Source of the DNA: Cheilinus undulatus
Taxonomy: Eukaryota > Chordata > Actinopteri > Labriformes > Labridae
Reading direction: 5' to 3'
DNA: 64,000 nucleotides
NCBI RefSeq assembly: GCF_018320785.1
Contig: NC_054886.1
Location: 10,477,207 to 10,541,206, forward strand
Shown here one piece after another: positions 22,901 through 32,500 of the stretch. Numbering within the stretch: the first letter of the stretch is position 1; each line of letters begins with the position of its first letter. The notes beneath the pieces were generated by a model that made no database searches, had not been told where the DNA came from, and worked only from the letters and a program-made list of their open reading frames with translations. A program made the translations under genes and the position numbers.

Positions 22901-25900
22901 TGCTACACAATGATAAGCATGGCCCTGTACCTTCTATTTTGAGACATGTTGCAACTGCCAAATTCAAAATGAGTTAGTAATTTTCATGAAATGGTAAAAT
23001 GTCTCAGTTTCAACTTATGATATTTTGTTTTTTGTTCTATTGTGAACAAAATGTGAGTTTATTAGATACAAATCATTGACTTTGTTTTTTATTTGCATTT
23101 TACACAGTAGCCCATCTTTTTTGGAATTTGTGTTTTACATAAGAACTATCAATTATGTGTTTTTCAAAAATATGAGCAAATCATTTTTTGAAAACCTCGG
23201 AGCAGACAGGCAGATGAAGAAATGAAAATTGATCTCAATTAAGTTTTCTTTGTAAAAATGAAAAAATTCGGATTTTACCACATTAAAACTGTGCATCCTT
23301 AATATCTCTGTTGGATTAACTTTTCAAAAACCTTCAAATTTCGAGGGAAATCTTTCAACAGACGTGTTTACCCTGCAATATAAAACCATAACATAAAGAT
23401 TATTTTAAGAGCACTGTGAACTCACTCCTGCATGACCTGAGCAGCTTTGGCCCAGGCCCTCAGAGCGTCCCTGACGTTCCTGTGTCTGTAGTGGAAACCA
23501 GCCAGGTACATGTAGGGGTAGATGTGCTCGTTGTTGTAGTACTTCTGAGCTGACATGACCGCCTGACAGGCACAGAAAACAAGGAGTTAAAACCCTGATC
23601 CTGGTGTGATCTCCTCTTCTTAACAGCCTTCATGATGAATGACTTTTACCTTGAGGTGGATCTCCAGAGGACTCTCCTTTCCTGGGATAGGATCCTGATC
23701 TTCAAGGTCAGCCAGAGTGCCCATGGCCATGGGATACCTGGGAGATACAGGAGGGGGTTTGGTTTACTGAAGGTTATTCTTTTAGTGGACAGGCTGTAAG
23801 CTGTGAAAAAATGATTTTCCTCTCACCTGTCCAAGTCTCCTCGCTCGTACAGCAGCCAGAGAAGTTTCTGTGAAGGAGGATATATTATTAAAAACCATCC
23901 AATGAGGACTGAGTCTCAGAGGAAATCTGGGGGGAGAGCTGGTTCTTAAAGCTTCCAGATTAGTGAGTTTTTGACTTAGTGTGGTGTGTAGATGCGTGCG
24001 AATACCAAAGGTTATTTTCTAAGTCGTAGTGATAGGGGAAAGGCAGTGGGAACACCATGCCTCAGTTTATTATCATAACTAGCTCAGTTTCATTTTGACT
24101 CTCTGAAATGTCCCTCACTTTTTCCTGTAGCATTGATCATGAAACTGAAACTGGTGGTTTCTGCACAGACGCGTTCCTCACCTGCTGTAGCTGCAGGAGC
24201 TCGGAGCTGTCAGTGTGGAGGTCAAGAGACGGGTTGATGGCACAGACCATGAACGCCACCTCCATGTTTCTGTCACATTTCATGTAGGAGCCCTTTAGAT
24301 AGAGCCAGCTCTGAGGGAAACACAAAAACATCTGAGGTCAACAATGGCAGGAAATGCAAATACTATACAGGACATATTTAGTTAACGTCTGTCTGCACCA
24401 CCATGACTCAGGGAGGGGAATTCCACTGGCTGACACATTTCTGGATCCTGTGAGGTTTGTCATCTTTCTGAAGCTGCAGAGAGCTAACCACCATAATGGA
24501 TGGACTCACAAATCTTCAGTTCAAATGAGTTAACTTTGTACTTTTAACTTGATCTAGGCCGGGGAGTTTAAGCCTTTAAAGAGCACTGCTACAGGGATGA
24601 GCAATGGAAAAATCTGAATGTATAAACAAAACTGTTCAGACACACAGGCAGGCTGCCAACCTTTTCATAATTCATAAATCTTTTAGCTACACACATTGTT
24701 TTGTGGGGTTTTATAATTTCATCTTCAATTATCAAATTATTTTGTTTTTGAGATACTTAATGATTAAGTCTGATATCACTGATTTTATTGGTTTGAGTAT
24801 TTGAGCATTAATTCATGCTTTTATTTTGAAAGACGTGGTAGTTTTTGGCACCAGGACGGGCAGGTAGGAGGATGGGTAGGGACCTGGGAGGGTGAAAGTT
24901 TTTTTTTACCAGGAAGGCAAGAGTAAAGAGATTGCTAATTTGTTTGTCAGACAACTTTGTTGAATAGAAACAAAAGAAACAAAATTTTTTGTCTGGACAC
25001 TGACATTTTTGATCCTGCATAAGCTCCACTATTCCCATACCAATACTGATTAGTTTCCATTTGAAGTCCGTGTTTGTCTTATGACAGAAGCAAATCCCTG
25101 CTTCAATATATGATCACCACTGCATGAACATGTGATTAGGGACAGTAAAGGAGAGGAGAAGTCTGCTGGTTCACGCTGGGCAAATAAATAATATATTTGT
25201 ATAAGATATACTCTGTTTCATTTAAGATAATTCCTTAAATACATGGTAAACTGATATCATAATGCTAATCCTGTGGCTAACTTGTCGCTTCATCATGACT
25301 GGAGGAAGCTGGAGCTCATCCTCACCTTCTCACTGACTCCAGCTGCGACAGTCTGCCCTCGTCTGTCCTCGTTCCCCTTCCCATGCCAGGTGACTTCAGC
25401 CGTCTCTTCCCCGTTTTTACCAAAGATCACCCAGGCATGATCCTCAGAGAGCGCTAGGTGGACATCCTTCAGTCCCAGAACCTGGCATGCCGCCACCACA
25501 GCAAACGCCACCCCTGAGCTGTCCAGTTTGGTACCTGAAATCAAAGGTTACTTTATCCTCCGTGACATACGTTTTCATGATTATTTATTTATTGGGATTA
25601 CTGTGGCACCGTACCAGTGATGAGACTGAACAGTGACTGGATGTGAGCCCGGTCCTTAAAGTACGAGCGGCTCAGACTGTTCCAGATCACATCTGAGACT
25701 TTCTTCACCAGCTCCCTGCTGGACCCGGCTGCGGTTCTACGGTACTGCGACAGGTCCACGGCGCCGCGGATCTGTGCAGTGAAGCGCTCGTACAGTGCAG
25801 AGATCATCCCCAGCTCCACGGTGGGGAAACATGAGGTGGGACAGTCTGGCTCCAGAGGCTCAAAACGAACCCCGGGGACATTTATAGGGATAACACGGTT

Positions 25901-26050
25901 CACAGCAAGGAAGTGCTCAACGAAGCCCAGGACCAGTGAGAGGAGGGCGAGGTCTGGCTCAGACTTGCGGAGCTCAGCGTCAAACAGCTGAACCACGCCG
26001 TCAATCCCCCGCAGAGGGAAGTGCTTCTTCTGTGACGAATGCAGACCCAT
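19386..26050 (-). CDS. men1: men1, menin (complete coding region, nine coding exons)
   Basis: Menin is a nuclear scaffold that binds KMT2A/KMT2B histone methyltransferases, LEDGF and JUND, and regulates transcription; loss of the human protein causes MEN1 tumours. Exons 26050-25615, 25534-25326, 24310-24182, 23867-23827, 23737-23650, 23562-23426, 21023-20879, 20421-20251 and 19928-19386 join to 1,899 nt: 632 residues plus stop, against about 610-615 in human. Near-identical segments include [84 protein letters not shown] and [13 protein letters not shown]. The C-terminal nuclear-localisation clusters [13 protein letters not shown] and FMKRQRKSL are kept. Most exon lengths equal the human ones as I recall them; extra length lies in the acidic/Gly loop of exon 8 and the Ser/Pro/Gln-rich linker of the last exon. 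No frame disruption was seen. Confidence 0.96.
20251..20421 (-). CDS. men1: men1 coding exon 8
   Basis: This is a 171-nt exon, phase 0 at both ends, with a TTTCAG acceptor and a CAG|GTGAGA donor. It encodes [20 protein letters not shown] and then the conserved [20 protein letters not shown] and [16 protein letters not shown]. It is two codons longer than the human exon as I recall it. Confidence 0.95.
20879..21023 (-). CDS. men1: men1 coding exon 7
   Basis: This is a 145-nt exon completing a split Asp codon (phase 2) and ending in phase 0 at AAG|GTGAGT. It encodes [20 protein letters not shown] and [14 protein letters not shown], followed by a Gly/Glu repeat ([11 protein letters not shown]) where human menin has an unrelated linker. 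The repeat is coded by near-identical GGAGAAGGAGG-type DNA, so its length may vary between individuals. Confidence 0.94.
21756..23137 (+). mobile_element. Tc1-like transposon, copy 2, inserted in men1 intron 7 (defective)
   Basis: The ends are TACAACCTCATTTCCAAAAA and, inverted, TAAAACACAAATTCCAAAAA, flanked by or including TA. The terminal inverted repeats are about 200 bp long: CATTTCATGAAAAATATTAG on the left pairs with its complement near 22982. The transposase on the plus strand is broken; its recognisable C-terminus at about 22689-22913 has [13 protein letters not shown], the Tc1 PDLSPxEN motif with the catalytic Glu but the Pro changed. Copy 1 at 6911-7940 is a close relative. Confidence 0.75.
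23426..23562 (-). CDS. men1: men1 coding exon 6
   Basis: This is a 137-nt exon from a CCTGTCAG acceptor to a CAGGA|GTGAGT donor (phase 0 to phase 2). It encodes [20 protein letters not shown] and [18 protein letters not shown], the TPR-like helices around menin's central cavity. Its length equals that of the human exon as I recall it. Confidence 0.95.
23650..23737 (-). CDS. men1: men1 coding exon 5
   Basis: This is an 88-nt exon ending AAG|GTAAAA. It encodes [16 protein letters not shown] and then [13 protein letters not shown]. The N-terminal half is conserved and the second half is a surface segment that varies between species. Its length equals that of the human exon as I recall it. Confidence 0.94.
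23827..23867 (-). CDS. men1: men1 coding exon 4 (41-nt microexon)
   Basis: This is a 41-nt exon with a TTCACAG acceptor and an ACAG|GTGAGA donor. It encodes [13 protein letters not shown] plus two bases of an Arg codon. Gene finders easily miss an exon this short; dropping it would shift the frame. The human gene has an exon of the same size. Confidence 0.94.
24182..24310 (-). CDS. men1: men1 coding exon 3
   Basis: This is a 129-nt exon, phase 0 at both ends, from a CCTCAG acceptor to a CAG|GTGAGG donor. It encodes [20 protein letters not shown] and [20 protein letters not shown], ending LQQ. It is nearly identical to human menin. Confidence 0.95.
25326..25534 (-). CDS. men1: men1 coding exon 2
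   Basis: This is a 209-nt exon completing the Gly codon of ITGT (phase 1) and ending AAG|GTGAGG in phase 0. It encodes [37 protein letters not shown] and [12 protein letters not shown], part of the transglutaminase-like fold. Its length equals that of the human exon as I recall it. Confidence 0.95.
25615..26050 (-). CDS. men1: men1 coding exon 1 with the start codon
   Basis: The exon has 436 nt from the ATG at 26050 (G at -3, G at +4) to an ACTG|GTACGG donor. It encodes [20 protein letters not shown], the same N-terminus as human menin (MGLKAAQK), then the palm-domain helices. The donor was chosen because it alone joins in frame to the TTTCAG|GTACC acceptor of the next exon, restoring [10 protein letters not shown]. 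Confidence 0.95.
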
Positions 26051-27676
26051 TGCGAATCAGACAATCCCCTTACCTAAAGGACTAGAAGATACGGAACAGG
26101 GGGTCAAACCAAAAACCAAACCACATAATAACAATGTCAACAAAGTATTAACAGACTTTAGACATGATTTTATACCTCTAAGATCCCCTCATTTGTCTGT
26201 AGATTTAAACAATAATAAATCAAAAAAGGATGTTTTATGTCTGATCTACATTTATACATCCACATAGACATCAGCTTAAATGGATCAGGAAATATCAGCC
26301 AATCAGATGTCAGCAAAAATCCAATATTGTTTCATTTTTGTTGATATTAATCTACACTCAGTACCCCATCATGACAAAGTGAAAACATAATTTATCAGAA
26401 AATATTTTTTGCCAATTTATTTAAAATAAAAACTATAATTCCAATTGATAATCATAATTTAAGTATTTTCCCCTCATATTCTCTTTTCCTTCCCTTTCAT
26501 AGCTGTTTGGGACGGGAATGCAAGATACTGGATTTCTGCAGATAGCCAGTGAAAAGCTTTCATGCATGGTAAATAAATTTGCTACAATTATCAACATAAA
26601 TATCTGTATCTGCAAATATTTATCAATTCAATAACTGATATATAATTAATATTTTGTAAATATTCCCATATTATTTTACCAAAGTTTTTATCCTCCTAAT
26701 TAGTGTATTTTTCACGGTTATTTTTTACTCCTTTAGTTATATTTACGCGTTTTTCACATCTTGTACAGCACTTAACTCTTTTTTATTAAAAATAAATAAA
26801 TTTAAGACATCAATCAAACTCCATTTTTTATGTACCTCCAAATATTTAAAATAAAATTTAAAAACATTTTTGGATTATATAAGTTAGATTTATATATTAG
26901 AACGACATTCTTATCAGAAAATACCGACTTCACACAATAAAACTCTAGTAAAAGACGTATAAATGTTAGATAATTAACCGAAGTAAGTATTAAATCTATA
27001 GTCTATCTAATCCTGATGACATTTAGATAAATAAAACATAAACAAGGACACTGACTGACTGTAGATCAGCTCCTGTTGTTGCATAATGTTGTTACATGAA
27101 TGCCGCTATCTGTGGCTGTATGGCGCTATGGTGGGCGGGGCACTCTACAGCTACAGCTACAGACATTCAATGGAGAGATGCTAAATGAAGCTTTATAAGG
27201 CTAATAGTATTCACGTCATAGGTACAAATATACTCAAATTATCACGGATAATTATAATTCTCTATTTAAGACACAAATACTCCGATAGAAACTGTTAATG
27301 TGCTAGCCTGCGTGGTCGGCTTTTCCAGGCTAACTAGCTCTGTTTACTAAGTTAAGTTACTATTACGGCTAGTATTTCACCCCAAGGTGTGAGTTCATGT
27401 TTAACATGAAGTAATACAGTAAAATAAAGTAAAGAAATATCTGGAGACAACGATCTGACCCAGACTAAGGCACTCAGCTCCATGAAGCAGGTGGCTGGAT
27501 GATGGGAGAGCAGCTAACAAGCTAACGAGCTGCTAGTTAGCTAAACTCACCACTCAACGATAACGCTCCAGCCGTTACTACTCTCGCGGGATAAACCGCT
27601 ACAATCCACCACATTGCCGAGTCGTTCTACGTTTGTATTACCATTAAATTACACTGATTTTTAGGAGGCTACGTAC
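26051..27676 (-). other. men1: men1 intron 1 with a Tc1-like fragment
   Basis: An acceptor for the first coding exon is possible at CCTTTAG (about 26074-26080, minus strand) or CTTCTAG just upstream. The rest is AT-rich. At about 26350-26430, ACACTCAGTACCCCATCATG and ACAAAGTGAAAACATAATTT resemble the end of a common fish Tc1-like element. No coding signal was found. Confidence 0.5.
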
Positions 27677-27900
27677 CTGTTTTCTCACAGACTCTGCCAC
27701 ATGTTTTTGTTTGTGTACCCCTCTTTTGCCGCGCACTTCTGTCTGCCAGAAAATCAATTTCGGTGCGTCACCAGCCTCTACGTTTGCGCGCGAGAGCAGA
27801 TCTCAGAATAGTATACTCGCATCTTTTAAGTGCCATTGAAATCTGTTAGCCCCATCCATGTACTTACAGATCTACATCACCGCGCACACCCTTTTTCTTA
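27677..27900 (-). promoter_or_regulatory. men1: men1 non-coding first exon and promoter region
   Basis: A good donor, AACAG|GTACGT on the minus strand, ends a presumed 5' UTR exon at 27677. The area up to about 27900 has several CpGs and no long open frame. A non-coding first exon is the known vertebrate MEN1 arrangement. The start site cannot be placed exactly. Confidence 0.5.
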
Positions 27901-27946
27901 CGTATTCTGGGAAATGAAGTTTGTAGTAATATATTCGTTCGCATGC

Positions 27947-27961
27947 CCAGTAGAGGGCAGC
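27947..27961 (+). promoter_or_regulatory. Perfect CTCF core consensus between men1 and rtn3
   Basis: CCAGTAGAGGGCAGC matches CCASYAGRKGGCRSY at every position. It sits just outside the men1 promoter in the divergent men1-rtn3 spacer, a sensible place for a boundary element. Occupancy is inferred. Confidence 0.5.
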
Positions 27962-28979
27962 ATCCTGCTATAATGTGATGAACTGTTACCAAATGGAACA
28001 AAGGTAACCATTACATAATGGAAAACTTACTATACATTGTGTACAATCGCATTGAACTGAACTTTGACCCTGAAGTAAAGGCTTCTGGATAATTAATCAA
28101 ACTATTCTATTAAAAATGTGTACCCTGATTTGCATTGCTTCAACATGAATTCGTGTAACTTCTAATTTGGACATTCAGTTTCTTTTATAATAAATACATA
28201 AAGCACCATACCGCCAACCAACGACATGACAGTAAATTACACAAAAATAAAAACTGCACATTTGTTAGGAGCAGATTGTAACACGGTGTCTTGTCTGTGT
28301 TCAGGAATATTCTTTATGTTGCCTTCACATGCTGTGGGATATTTCTATATCACGCATGACTAGTTCAAAAGTCGTCTTGTGCAGGGTTATTTTATTTTTA
28401 CAGAAAAGAGCTGTAAGAATTTTTAACTTTCACACTTTTTGAACAACCAAGGCACTGTTAATTCCTATACATGCCATAAAAATTTAAGATTAAGTTGGCC
28501 AGTAGCCAACTTTTCAAAATGTTGCTAATCAATTTATACAATTGAGATAACTCTCTCCCTCTTGGTTAAACTGTATGACAGAGGTTGCAATTATAAAAAC
28601 AATAAGAGTTTTATCATTGAAATATGCAACAGTTTGTTTTGTTTTGTTATGTTTTTTAATCATTTCAGTGTGCGGAAATGTTACCAATGTTTTCTAAGAA
28701 TTAAGACAATGGTAAAGATGGAAAAAAGGAAAATAACAAAACCCTAGGTATTAAGTAGCAAATAAGCAAAGGCCCTTTTTACAAAAAAATTTGACTTGGT
28801 GTCTGATGCAGATACAAATAACATGGAAGAAGATTGAAAATAGGAATATTTGGAGACTAAAAAAGTAATAAGGCTGAGACAAAGTACTAAGAGGGCCCAA
28901 AAAAATATTAATGGACAAGGAACTTGAAGAGATTATTCTAGAAAAACATCATAGCAAAATAAAACATCTGAAATAGATT

Positions 28980-29027
<48 letters not shown>

Positions 29028-29149
29028 CTTAAGTTTATGTTGTAATATTTCGTCCACTTTTAAGAGCTTTGAAAGAAAAAGAAGGGACAGGTAGACAGGT
29101 ATTGAAATAATTCATCGCTGACATCGGTGTACTTGACTTTATGAAGTAA
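27962..29149. other. men1-rtn3 intergenic spacer
   Basis: This AT-rich spacer lies between the two divergent promoters. It contains an (AT)n microsatellite at 28983-29024. No supported gene was found; the short open frame at 28562-28747 has no recognisable features. Confidence 0.6.
28983..29024. repeat. (AT)n microsatellite
   Basis: About 21 uninterrupted AT dinucleotides, some 150-400 bp upstream of the rtn3 first exon. Confidence 0.95.
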
Positions 29150-29415
29150 CTAATATTTCCGAGCCTGTGTAAGGACTCTGAACGCCCACAGCCCGACATG
29201 TTTTTTTGCCCTCCATTATTCCGCCTTGTTTCCCTCCATCATCTCCGCTCTGCTCTCAGTGCTCAGACCTACCGTTAAGGTGCAGACCCGAGTCCCGCTC
29301 TTGGGGTAAATAGAGGAAAGTCAGACGACATTAACGCCTTCAAAAGGACAGTTTAAGACTTTTTAAGCTTAAATAAAGATATTTTAGCGCCTTTGAGCAG
29401 TTGATTTACAGTAAA
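29150..29415 (+). promoter_or_regulatory. rtn3: rtn3 promoter / 5' UTR
   Basis: The base composition becomes locally more GC-rich, with pyrimidine-rich stretches (CTCCATCATCTCCGCTCTGC) and CpGs, just before the rtn3 start codon. No TATA box is evident at a defined distance. The start codon context is AAAATGG, with A at -3 and G at +4. Confidence 0.5.
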
Positions 29416-29506
29416 ATGGATCCAATGACTCAGTCCGCCCAGATATCATCGTCGCAAGGGTTTGCCGATGGACAGAATTCAGCTGCCAAAGAATCAAAGA
29501 TGTCCG
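29416..29506 (+). CDS. rtn3: rtn3 coding exon 1
   Basis: The exon has thirty codons plus one base, MDPMTQSAQISSSQGFADGQ NSAAKESKMS, ending at a TCCG|GTAAGA donor in phase 1. Human RTN3 starts similarly (MAEPSAATQSHSISSSS). Splicing straight to the reticulon-domain exon would give the short isoform. Confidence 0.88.
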
Positions 29507-32500
29507 GTAAGAACCATAGTCATGCTAAGCCACTTAGCTGAATGATAATTTAACTAATATTATCATTTATTGACGGAAAGCCATTTAAATGTCGTGTTAT
29601 AGACTTCCACATTAATGGTTCCATTGTCAAGTGCACCAACCCTATAATTAAAGTTAGCTGTGTAGAAGCAGTTATAATTAATATAGAGTTTTATTTAGCC
29701 TGTTTGTAGCTGTTTAAGCTAGTATCAGCTTTAACTGGAAACACCTGTGGTAGCTAATGAACAGATCCAGCACGCCACCAATCATCCCCGCTGTAGATCT
29801 AGGTTTCTCTTTCTTATATGGTATTATGCGGAGGTCCCACAGGGCAACGACAAAAACATTTCAGTAAATGTTAAATACATAGAAATAGTTCACAAAATAC
29901 TGAATTATATTGAACTTAAGTGAGAACTCTTAGGGCCAGGACGCAGTTGTTTACTGTAAAAGTTAATTGTTCTTCTTGGTTTGATTATGATTTTTGTATA
30001 TTTGATTGATTTGTAATTGTTTTAAATAAATAAGATTAAATACATTAAATTTTTCATGACATACAAATATTTTTTGAGTCACAAACAGTAGGTTAAGTAG
30101 AAAGACATTGAGAAACACATTTAGTTAACCTAAAAAATTTAATAATTTATATTCAGTAGAACATAAAACTGTTTACAGGGTCAGAAAAAACATGGGGGAG
30201 TGGCAAAATTGCATTCATTGATGATTTATATATAGGCTGATATTTACAGCCGACACAGGTTGACATTTACAGCTGATATAGGCTAAATAGGCTGATATTT
30301 ATCGCCAAAGTACGCCAATATATACAGATTTTTTTAAATAATCGGCATTCATTAAGTATTCTTATGTGTTTAAAAAAAACATTTAGGAGTTTAGGAGTTT
30401 TTAAAAAGATGCATTTATTAAAATGTTTTTGCTCTTGTCCTCTTGGGCTTCCATATAATTCTCTATACAAAACGTGTATATTAACCTTTAAGTAGCATTA
30501 TAAACAAGCAGAGGCTTCTTGTAGATCATGAGATAAGACATATAATCAAGCATGGTTTAAACTGAGCAGCGATACTCTGTGTCATATAGTAAAAATGTTG
30601 TTATTTGGGTCTAATTTAGAATTAAAGAGAAAATTTAGTAAAAATGCATCCTCTCCATCAGATTTAATGTTGCAGCCTGAATCCTTCCGGCTGTTAATGT
30701 AGTCTGACATCATGCTCTCCTCGACGCTTTTGCTTGGTGATTCATAAATAAACATTACTTGACAGTTTTTACAAAGACATTTGGTGTGACAAAGCTTGAC
30801 GAAATGTTGCGATACTCTGCAGTGCAGAGGCATTGTTACTGGGCGAGTGCCAGGGAAGGGAGGACTCTTAAAGGCACATTGCTCTTTTTGTGTCAGTGTC
30901 TTAATAACGCCAGCAGCCCCAGAACAAAAACACGGAGCCCATAGAGCCTCAGCCTCATCGTTCCTTTATGTCTAGAACCAGTCCCTGTGTAGTTTAGTGG
31001 TGTTTTTAGAGTCCCCGGTCTAGACGGGCATGATTAATTCAAAGGAGCAGTGTTGTTGTGGCCCACCCAGCTGGGCCTTATTGACGCACTGATTGTGAAT
31101 TATACAGAGGGAGTGGCAGCTCCAGCATCACTCTGTTTGTATGTTTGTGTATGTGTGCCTTAAGCTGACTGATTTGATCCACAACAGCCACTACATGTGA
31201 GCCTCACGCCTTCAAAGCCATCTCCTCTTAATCGAAAGGATTGTGGGATTTAAAGACTTACAGCACATGTGTTCATGGGCGTGAACCATACGAGGCAGGG
31301 CGTGGCATTTGATGCCTCCCTGAGAGACGCTATCACAAAGGAAAGGAAGGGGAAATTATCAAATCAAGATCTGAGGGAAAGAGTAAGGATAGAAGGGCAA
31401 TGATAGGACATGTTTACAATTATATGGTGATTAGAAACATGGCAACAAGGCCCTAATAATATTATTTGAATCATTTTTTTTATTGTTTGAGTCCAGTAGT
31501 TCTCTGGTCCAGTGTCAGGACCCACCACCTCCTTTATGAGAAATCCAACCCAAATTTCCCATAAGATTTCAACTACATTTTTTCCCCTTATGCCATGTAC
31601 GTGGGGATTTTTATCATGATTTCAACAGATAACTGTCATGAAAAACCAGCTTTATAAACTCTCTATATAAAATTAAATATAAAATTATTGCAGTTTAAAA
31701 CAAACAAAGGAAGGATGATGATCTATAAAAACAATCACATTGTGAAGTGCTTTGGGATCATCTTAAATTGTCCAGTTTTAAAGCATTAAGGCTAAAAGTG
31801 GATAACAAAATAAGTTTTCAGTGATGCATGTTCATACTGCATAACGATGAATTATAACACATAAGATTAATCCAGATTTTTACTGATTTACAGCACTTTT
31901 CTCAGCTAAACATGTCTACAAGCAGAACTGTCCTGAGGTATTTTCTGTTGTCTACCTATGACTATAATTTCAGGATAGACTCAGAAATGTCGCAGTGATA
32001 ATAAAGACGTCTTCAGCAGTCCCGTCCATAAAGATCAGGGCTGTTTTTCCCCTGACATCTAACCCAAACCTGAGTCATTCCTGCTCTGCTGAGTCACTTT
32101 AGAGTGATGGCTTTGGGCCATAAACTCTGAGTCTGCATCATATGGAGGAAAGGGTCTTGGATGTTATCCACCTACTCAGAAATGAAGAATAAATGCGGAT
32201 ATTTTTTAGTTTATTTGACGTAAAAACAAATGAAATCATGATTTTCTTTTAAATGGGAAATCACCTACAGCTCCAAGCAAATGATTATTTTTGAATAAGC
32301 TACATCACATGCTGCGCTTTTGCTGAGAGCTTTACTGTAATGCATGAAATTTAATTTATCAGTACAATTAAGTACAATAGGAGTAGAGCTGGGCAATATA
32401 GACGATTTTAAGATATATAGGCTATATATGTGTATATATATATATATGTATGTATGTATATATATATATATATATGTATATACAAATATTTTAGAAACCT

